This document shows positions 1 through 4,221 of a stretch of DNA of 5,675 bases, piece by piece. Location of the stretch: contig JAEEVB010000156.1 of NCBI GenBank assembly GCA_016287065.1, forward strand, positions 1-5,675, read 5' to 3'. A model generated the notes under the pieces. It was not told where the DNA came from. It was given only the letters and a program-made list of their open reading frames with translations, and made no database searches. Position 1 is the stretch's first letter. Every line of letters starts with the position of its first letter. The position numbers were made by a program, and so were the translations under genes. This DNA is from Muribaculaceae bacterium. GTDB taxonomy: Bacteria; Bacteroidota; Bacteroidia; Bacteroidales; Muribaculaceae.

Positions 1-1112
1 AACTCTACACTTCGCAGCCTGACGGCCTTTGCGGCAATGAGGACTGCGGTCAGATGTCGGCCTGGTACGTGTTCAGCGCCATGGGTTTCTATCCCGTATG
101 TCCAGGCAAGAACCAGTATATCATCGGCTACCCGCTTTTCGACAAAGTCACGATAAACTTGGAGAACGGTGCTAAATTCACCGTCACCCGAGACAAGGAT
201 CTCCCTTATATCCAGTCGGTTATATACAACGGAGAGCCCCTCAACGTGTCCTATATCACCTACAACCAGATCAAGGATGGCGGTTTGCTGGGGTTCAAGA
301 TGGGTGACAAGCCCAGTGAGACCTGGGGTGTGGGCTATCAGAACACGCCTAAAACCATCATCAGACCCACGGTGACCACGGTGCCCTACTTCTCCACCGA
401 CCAGCCGAGTTTCACCGACTCGCTCACCGTGTCCATCAACCTGTACCAGCGCAATGTGCCGGACGCCGCACCCATGTCGGCACTCACGGATATCTTCTAC
501 ACTTTGGACGGCAGCACACCTGCGCCTACTCACGGCATGAAATACACGGAACCCATCACGCTGAAAGGGACCACCACACTGAAAGCCATCGCTTACAACA
601 AGGTGTCGGGTGCCAGCAAAGTGGCCGAGGCGACATACCGTCATTTCAACAAAGATAAAACGGTGAACTACATCACCATGCCGAGCCCTCAATATTTTGC
701 GGGCGGGCAGGACGGACTCATCGATGAGATCCACGCGCTGGCTAACTGGCGCGTGGGCGGTTGGCAGGGCTTCCAAGGCGACTTTGAGGCCATCATCGAC
801 CTGCACCAGAGCAAACCCGTGCACTCCGTCTCCGCAAACTGTCTGGAGGATGTGCGCGCTTGGATCTTCTTCCCCTCCAAAGTGGAAGTTTTCATCTCCG
901 ATGATGGAAAACAATTCCGTCCCTTCGGCACCACAAACGGCATCGGTTCTGAGAAATCCGAAGACGCCAAACTGCATAGTTTTACCGTAAACGGCAATGA
1001 AACAGGTCGTTATCTGAAAGTGAAAGTATATAACTACGGCAAGATGCCAAGTTGGCACATCAGTCCTGGCGAACAAGCATGGTTGTTTATGGATGAAATA
1101 ACGGTGAAATAA
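1..1112 (+). CDS. GH92 family alpha-mannosidase, C-terminal part (5' end outside window)
   Basis: The reading frame is open from the window edge (first full codon at 3), so the ATG at 54 is internal, not a start. About 369 residues are visible. Residues 1 to about 105 are the end of a GH92 catalytic domain: the GNEDCGQMSAWYVFSAMGFY signature is followed by PLFDKVTINLENG and GGLLGFKMG. Acidic residues in that signature lie in the active site of characterised GH92 enzymes, which are exo-alpha-mannosidases. Residues about 136-215 resemble the chitobiase/beta-hexosaminidase C-terminal fold (FYTLDGSTP, then a TTTLKAIAY strand). Residues about 224-367 form an F5/8 type C (discoidin-like) module with WQGF, WIFFPSKVEVFISDDG, PSWH and a terminal DEITV. 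These two modules probably help bind glycan or position the catalytic domain. Family members are usually exported and act on N-glycan or yeast mannan mannosides; the export signal would be outside the window. Linkage specificity cannot be read here. The family call is firm. Confidence 0.93.
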   Translation, partial: LYTSQPDGLCGNEDCGQMSAWYVFSAMGFYPVCPGKNQYIIGYPLFDKVTINLENGAKFTVTRDKDLPYIQSVIYNGEPLNVSYITYNQIKDGGLLGFKMGDKPSETWGVGYQNTPKTIIRPTVTTVPYFSTDQPSFTDSLTVSINLYQRNVPDAAPMSALTDIFYTLDGSTPAPTHGMKYTEPITLKGTTTLKAIAYNKVSGASKVAEATYRHFNKDKTVNYITMPSPQYFAGGQDGLIDEIHALANWRVGGWQGFQGDFEAIIDLHQSKPVHSVSANCLEDVRAWIFFPSKVEVFISDDGKQFRPFGTTNGIGSEKSEDAKLHSFTVNGNETGRYLKVKVYNYGKMPSWHISPGEQAWLFMDEITVK

Positions 1113-1150
1113 AAGAAAAGGACACCATAATGGCGTCCCTTTTTTATTTT
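1113..1150. terminator. Bidirectional rho-independent terminator between convergent genes
   Basis: GGAC-A-CCA (1120-1127) and TGG-C-GTCC (1131-1138) form a stem with a TAA loop, followed on the plus strand by CTTTTTTATTTT and preceded by AAAAGAAAA. On the plus strand the stem carries an A/C mismatch. On the minus strand the same position is a G-U wobble, so the stem is continuous over 8 pairs and is followed by TTTTCTTTT. It therefore fits the leftward pgm gene slightly better than the rightward GH92 gene, but can serve both. Confidence 0.82.
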
Positions 1151-1161
1151 ATAAATGTGCA

Positions 1162-1187
1162 AAGAAGGATTACTGCAAATCCTTCTT
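1162..1187 (-). repeat. Perfect 10-bp hairpin overlapping the pgm stop codon
   Basis: AAGAAGGATT (1162-1171) and AATCCTTCTT (1178-1187) are perfectly complementary around a 6-nt loop. The pgm stop codon (1170-1172) straddles the arm/loop junction. In the leftward mRNA this hairpin comes just before the bidirectional terminator, giving two hairpins in tandem at the transcript end. No long U-run directly follows it, so it is more likely a 3'-end stabilising structure or an accessory terminator than the main one. Confidence 0.6.
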
Positions 1188-2909
1188 CAATGTTTCAATG
1201 CGCTGATCCAAACGGGCTTCCACCTCGGCAATGTCTTTCCGTTTCTCCACAGGTTCCACCACGCCGAAATAGAACTTGATTTTGGGTTCAGTACCCGACG
1301 GGCGCACCGTAATCTTGCTGCCGTCGGCGGTGAAAAACTGCAACACATTGGAAGTGGGCAGGTTGATGAGTTCGTTGGTGCCGTTCACCAAGTCGTAGGA
1401 GCGGCTGGCGCTGTAATCCTTCATCATCACCACAGGTTGGCCACCTAAGGTCTTTGGCGGATTCTGGCGGTAGTTGTCCATCATCGCCTTGATTTTGGCC
1501 ACACCCTCCTGTCCTTTTTCGGTCAGGGAAAGCAGCGATTCTTTGAAGAAACCGTAACTGCAATAAATGTCGTGAAGCACATCCGTAAGCAGTTTGTGAT
1601 TAGCCGTATTGTTCACCATGTAATGGGCGGCCATTTCGGCAATGAGGCAGCAGGCGGAGATAGCGTCCTTGTCGCGCACAAAATCACCAATCAGGTATCC
1701 GTAGCTCTCCTCGCCTCCCACAACGAAGTGTTTCTTGCCCTCGTTGGCGCGAATCACCTCGGCGATGTATTTGAAACCGGTGAGCACATCGAAGCACTCC
1801 ACATTGAAATCGAGCGCCACGCGGCGAATCAGGTCGGTAGTGACGATGGTTTTCACCGCAAACGGATTCTGCGGCATTTTGCCGGTTTGCTGGCATTGCG
1901 ACAACATATAATGGAACAGCAAGGTACCCGTCTGGTTACCATTGAGCAACTGCATCTTGCCTTCTGCGTTACGCACCGCGATACCCACACGGTCGGCATC
2001 CGGGTCGGTGGCCAGAATCAGGTCCGCATTCACCTCATCGGCTTTTTTCAGTGCCAGTTCCAGAGCGGATTTCTCTTCCGGGTTTGGCGATTTCACTGTC
2101 GGGAAGTTGCCGTCGGGTATGGATTGTGCCTCTTCCAGCACCACATCCTCAAAACCGAACATCTTCAACGCTTTGGGCACCATGGTGATGCCCGTGCCAT
2201 GCAGCGGCGTATAGACAATCTTCAGTTTCTTGGCCTTCTTGATGGATTCCGGATTCATGGAGAGTGGGAGCAGCAGATCAAAATATGCTTTATCCACATT
2301 CTCGCCCACCATTTCAATCAGTTCAGGTTTGGCGGTCCATTCAACCTGTTTCACGGATGTGATTTTGTTCACCTCCTTGATAACATTCACATCGTGTGGC
2401 GGCACCAGTTGCCCGCCATCCTCCCAATAGACCTTGTATCCATTGTATTCTTTCGGGTTGTGCGAAGCGGTAATCATGATACCGGCGTTGCACTGCAGGT
2501 GACGCACCGCAAACGAGAGGATTGGTGTGGGGCGCAGTTCGTCGAACAGGAAAACCTTGATATTGTTAGCGGATAAAATCTCAGCGGAAATCTGGGCAAA
2601 CTCGCGGCTGTGCAAGCGTGAGTCGTAGGAAATCACCACTTTAAGTGCCTCATTTTTAAATGATTTCTTCAGATAATTGGCCAGACCTTGGGTGGCGGCG
2701 CCCACCGTATATTTATTCATCCTATTGGTTCCCACGCCCATAATACCGCGAAGACCGCCCGTACCGAACTCCAAATCGCGGTAAAAGGCGTCCGACAATT
2801 CCTTGGGGTCCTCTTTTTGCAAGCGGAGAACCTCGTTGCGTGTTGCTTCGTCATAATCATTTGACAACCAAAGGTTTACTTTCTCTTGAATTTCTTTATC
2901 CATAATCAT
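1170..2909 (-). CDS. Phosphoglucomutase/phosphomannomutase (alpha-D-phosphohexomutase superfamily)
   Basis: This cytoplasmic enzyme interconverts hexose 1-phosphate and 6-phosphate (glucose and/or mannose), linking glycolysis to nucleotide-sugar and glycan synthesis. All four superfamily signatures are intact: an FGTGGLRG N-terminal loop (residues 48-55); the phosphoserine loop TASHNP (catalytic Ser149); the Mg-binding loop DPDADR (302-307); the sugar-binding GGEESYG (398-404); and the phosphate-binding RPSGTEPK (536-543). At 579 residues it has the usual length of the long bacterial PGM/PMM type and looks full length and functional. Two starts are possible, ATG at 2909 or ATG at 2903 (Met3, giving MDKEIQEK); no Shine-Dalgarno decides between them, as is usual in Bacteroidota. 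It has its own predicted promoter and terminators, so it is probably monocistronic. The glucose versus mannose preference cannot be told from the motifs. I give no symbol because both pgm and manB are used for this type. Confidence 0.95.
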   Translation of the reverse strand: MIMDKEIQEKVNLWLSNDYDEATRNEVLRLQKEDPKELSDAFYRDLEFGTGGLRGIMGVGTNRMNKYTVGAATQGLANYLKKSFKNEALKVVISYDSRLHSREFAQISAEILSANNIKVFLFDELRPTPILSFAVRHLQCNAGIMITASHNPKEYNGYKVYWEDGGQLVPPHDVNVIKEVNKITSVKQVEWTAKPELIEMVGENVDKAYFDLLLPLSMNPESIKKAKKLKIVYTPLHGTGITMVPKALKMFGFEDVVLEEAQSIPDGNFPTVKSPNPEEKSALELALKKADEVNADLILATDPDADRVGIAVRNAEGKMQLLNGNQTGTLLFHYMLSQCQQTGKMPQNPFAVKTIVTTDLIRRVALDFNVECFDVLTGFKYIAEVIRANEGKKHFVVGGEESYGYLIGDFVRDKDAISACCLIAEMAAHYMVNNTANHKLLTDVLHDIYCSYGFFKESLLSLTEKGQEGVAKIKAMMDNYRQNPPKTLGGQPVVMMKDYSASRSYDLVNGTNELINLPTSNVLQFFTADGSKITVRPSGTEPKIKFYFGVVEPVEKRKDIAEVEARLDQRIETLKKDLQ

Positions 2910-2916
2910 TAGAATT

Positions 2917-2932
2917 AAAAAAGTACTTTTTT
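2917..2932. repeat. 16-bp perfect palindrome in the pgm leader
   Basis: AAAAAAGTACTTTTTT is fully self-complementary and ends 8 bp upstream of the first pgm start codon. It lies where an A/T-rich, unstructured stretch usually aids translation start in Bacteroidota. It could be an operator or simply a low-complexity leader; nothing visible decides this. Confidence 0.5.
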
Positions 2933-2948
2933 ATGTCAGTTTCGCAGC

Positions 2949-2965
2949 CGAAAACGCAGTTTTCG
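2949..2965 (-). repeat. 7-bp inverted repeat at the predicted pgm transcript start
   Basis: CGAAAAC (2949-2955) and GTTTTCG (2959-2965) are perfect complements around a GCA triplet. With the predicted -7 box at 2970-2977, transcription should begin near 2963. The dyad therefore lies across the start point and the first bases of the leader. It could be an operator or a 5' hairpin that protects the mRNA. Confidence 0.5.
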
Positions 2966-2969
2966 TCCA

Positions 2970-2977
2970 CAAATCTA
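2970..2977 (-). promoter_or_regulatory. Predicted pgm promoter, Bacteroidota -7 box
   Basis: The minus strand reads TAGATTTG, an exact match to the TAnnTTTG -7 consensus of the Bacteroidota primary sigma factor. The -33 region is a T-rich run rather than a clear TTTG at the ideal distance. Initiation near 2963 would give a leader of about 55 nt before pgm. The box lies downstream of the 3018-3049 terminator, so pgm would be insulated from transcription arriving from the recombinase side. Confidence 0.6.
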
Positions 2978-3017
2978 TCTGCAAAAATACAAAAAAAAGA
3001 AAAGCTGTATCGAGGGT

Positions 3018-3049
3018 AAAAAAATAGAGACGCAAAATATTGCATCTCT
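3018..3049 (-). terminator. Leftward rho-independent terminator after the recombinase region
   Basis: AGAGA-C-GCAA (3026-3035) and TTGC-A-TCTCT (3040-3049) surround a 4-nt AATA loop. Read on the minus strand the single non-Watson-Crick position becomes U-G, so the stem is a continuous 10 pairs. It is followed by A and then seven U (3018-3024). On the plus strand the same position is an A/C mismatch and no U-run follows, so the signal is directional. It ends transcripts coming leftward from the recombinase and lies 40 bp upstream of the pgm -7 box. Confidence 0.8.
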
Positions 3050-3055
3050 TCAAAT

Positions 3056-3150
3056 GAGCGGTAGACGGCACTTCTAACACTGCTGATAGCCAGCACAATG
3101 CAGGAAGCCTTGCCCTGATTCTTGCCCTCCGAAGAGCGACAGACGGCACT
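3056..3150. repeat. Direct repeat pair GAGCGnnAGACGGCACT
   Basis: Copies at 3056-3072 and 3134-3150 match at 15 of 17 positions, differing only at GT versus AC. The period is 78 bp, a multiple of three. The copies lie between the recombinase 3' end and the leftward terminator, and could be recombinase-related sites or remnants of a duplicated segment. Confidence 0.6.
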
Positions 3151-3214
3151 CTGTTCAGCGTTGCCTGTCAATGGGTTAGTAACCTTGCTGCTCATAATCT
3201 TGCCCTGATTCTTG
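3109..3214. repeat. Exact 16-bp direct repeat CTTGCCCTGATTCTTG
   Basis: Identical copies occur at 3109-3124 and 3199-3214, with a 90-bp period, also a multiple of three. Each contains CTTG at both ends. Read leftward, both copies fall in the same frame and would encode KNQGK. The copies interleave with the other repeat pair (78-bp period), so this is not a simple single tandem duplication. Confidence 0.7.
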
Positions 3215-3247
3215 TCGGTTGTATTCCCTCGGTTGGGGTGAATGATT

Positions 3248-3865
3248 CTACGATATTTTCCTGACTTTACGGAGCGTGTTGATGCTCGTGCCTGTCAACT
3301 TGTACACATTGGCTAACGAGTAGCCCTTACGCAGCAGACGCAACTCCTCGGCGTACTCTGCCTTCATTTGTTCGGCGGATTTGCGATAGCCGACCTTGCG
3401 CCCGACCACACCGCCGTTCGCACGGTAATGGTTGTAGCCCGATTCCATACGGCTGCGGATTAACGACCTTTCCATTGAGTTGAACTGGGCGAGAATGCCC
3501 AAGACCAACTGGGCAATGGGGTTGGGATTACCGTCAGGCAATAAGGTCTCCAATCCGTTCTGAAGAATGTAAACAGATACTCCTTGCTCGGTCAGTTGCT
3601 CAATGACTGACAGGAAGTCAACCGCCCGCCTGCTCAACCTGCTGCACTCATAGACAAGCACCTTGTCCACCCTGCGGGTCTCCACATAGCCCAACAAGCC
3701 CGTCAAGGCTTCCCGTTCAGCCACCTTCTTCGCTCCGCTAATCTTCTCGGTGAACTCCTGCACGACCTCGTAACCCATACGGTCGGCATAGGCTCTCAAC
3801 TCGGCTAACTGCCGCTGGTAATCCTGACCGCTGGTCGATACCCTTGCGTATATCACTGCTCTCAT
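3248..3865 (-). CDS. Small serine site-specific recombinase (resolvase/invertase family)
   Basis: Proteins of this type cut and rejoin DNA at short paired sites through a phosphoserine link, resolving plasmid or transposon dimers or inverting a segment. The 205-residue product starts MRAVIYARVSTSGQ, with Arg8 and catalytic Ser10 in the classic position. The region around 68-80 (VDKVLVYECSRLSRR) matches the conserved block usually ending DRLGR; the Asp is replaced by Ser here, while both arginines (76, 79) remain. The long helix follows (AQFNSMERSLIRSRMESG), then GRKVGYR and a C-terminal helix-turn-helix (GYSLANVYKLTGTSINTLRKV). Length is normal for a resolvase/invertase and too short for a large serine integrase. 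I chose the ATG at 3865; the longer frame to a TTG at 3889 would overlap the predicted -7 box and add residues absent from the family. Resolvase versus invertase cannot be decided. Confidence 0.93.
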   Translation of the reverse strand: MRAVIYARVSTSGQDYQRQLAELRAYADRMGYEVVQEFTEKISGAKKVAEREALTGLLGYVETRRVDKVLVYECSRLSRRAVDFLSVIEQLTEQGVSVYILQNGLETLLPDGNPNPIAQLVLGILAQFNSMERSLIRSRMESGYNHYRANGGVVGRKVGYRKSAEQMKAEYAEELRLLRKGYSLANVYKLTGTSINTLRKVRKIS

Positions 3866-3886
3866 TTCCGTTGTTTTAACACACGG

Positions 3887-3894
3887 CAAAGATA
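3887..3894 (-). promoter_or_regulatory. Predicted recombinase promoter, -7 box TATCTTTG
   Basis: The minus strand reads TATCTTTG, an exact TAnnTTTG match. Transcription would begin near 3881 with a leader of about 15 nt (A-rich, no Shine-Dalgarno) before the ATG at 3865. A clear TTTG at the -33 position is missing. The same CAAAGATA (plus-strand) sequence occurs at 3968-3975, so an alternative upstream promoter is possible. Confidence 0.55.
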
Positions 3895-4049
3895 CAAAAT
3901 TTTCTTGTAACTACCAGTGCTAAAGCAGTTTAACCTAAAAAATATTTTTGATACGAGAACGGGCTATCAAAGATAGGGGGCTCAAAGATTATTTTGACAC
4001 GTGTCCATATTTGATATATATCTCATATATAAGTCGGCTGATTCATCCC

Positions 4050-4103
4050 TGCATATAAAAAATCTATAGACTATTGTGTGTATAAGTATCCTTTTTATAT
4101 GCA
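4050..4103. repeat. 12-bp perfect inverted repeat with 30-bp spacer
   Basis: TGCATATAAAAA (4050-4061) and TTTTTATATGCA (4092-4103) are exact reverse complements separated by 30 bp, 54 bp in all. The spacer contains a CTATAG palindrome (4064-4069). The layout suits two protein-binding half-sites or a cruciform. It lies between the recombinase and the replication gene, so a recombination site or a replication/copy-control operator are the leading options. Confidence 0.7.
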
Positions 4104-4170
4104 CGATTCGCAAACACCTGTTCCCAAAAAAGAAAACGAAAAAAAAAGGAATCCAACCCCCTTTACACCT

Positions 4171-4200
4171 GCACACGTGAGGGTGTGCGCCAGCACACCC
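4171..4200 (-). repeat. Three mutually exclusive hairpin arms downstream of the replication gene
   Basis: GGGTGTGC (4181-4188) pairs perfectly with GCACACCC (4193-4200) over a 4-nt loop. It can instead pair through GTGTGC (4183-4188) with GCACAC (4171-4176) over a 6-nt loop. The structure begins 22 bp past the stop of the leftward replication gene, so in that transcript it is a GC-rich 3' hairpin. The nearest U-run (4139-4147 read leftward) is more than 30 nt beyond the stem, too far for a standard intrinsic terminator, although a weak AAAGG/CCTTT stem (4145-4164) abuts it. Confidence 0.6.
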
Positions 4201-4221
4201 CCTTCGCCAAAACCTCTAAAC

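Larger units (their letters stand above)
3050..3247. other. Non-coding or decayed repeat-rich junction downstream of the recombinase
   Basis: I see no convincing gene here. A leftward frame starting at 3195 could be read, but it runs through the terminator at 3018-3049 and overlaps the pgm start. The same frame stays open upstream into the recombinase 3' end, so no natural start is implied. The stretch holds two pairs of direct repeats, a short TGCTG/CAGCA hairpin (3081-3095) and TCGGTTG twice with 14-bp spacing (3215, 3229). It may contain the end of the integrated element, but no terminal repeat or target duplication can be verified from one end. Confidence 0.5.
3895..4221. other. Symmetry-rich spacer between recombinase and replication gene; candidate res/att or control region
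   Basis: No credible gene was found on either strand. The stretch is A/T-rich in its centre (about 4007-4100). It holds CTATC-AAA-GATAG (3964-3976), the palindromes GACACGTGTC (3996-4005) and GATATATATC (4013-4022), CAAAGAT motifs at 3968 and 3983, a 12-bp inverted repeat (4050-4103), an A9 tract (4139-4147) and three hairpin arms (4171-4200). Resolvase-type genes often lie beside their own recombination sites, usually upstream of the gene, so this is where I would look for them. Whether the signals belong to recombination, replication or transcription is inference. Confidence 0.5.

Noticed and set aside
1572..2576. Long rightward frame of 334 codons inside the pgm region
   Set aside because: It is antisense to pgm, whose motifs are all intact; the product is His-rich with no recognisable domain, typical of a complementary-strand shadow.
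2896..3195. Leftward 99-residue frame between recombinase and pgm
   Set aside because: It passes through a strong terminator, overlaps the pgm start and promoter, has a low-complexity Phe-rich end, and its start is arbitrary because the frame is open further upstream.
3050..3250. CRISPR-like array
   Set aside because: Only two copies of each repeat, unequal periods and interleaved order; no cas genes.
3866..3889. Longer recombinase start at TTG 3889
   Set aside because: It would place the start inside the predicted -7 box and add eight residues before the conserved N-terminus; ATG 3865 fits the family.
4050..4103. Invertible promoter flanked by inverted repeats
   Set aside because: The 30-bp spacer is too short for efficient inversion and contains no complete promoter; kept only as an inverted repeat.
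3982..4176. Leftward 64-codon frame in the spacer
   Set aside because: GTG start inside a hairpin arm, composition dominated by the poly-A/T tracts (Phe runs), and no domain.
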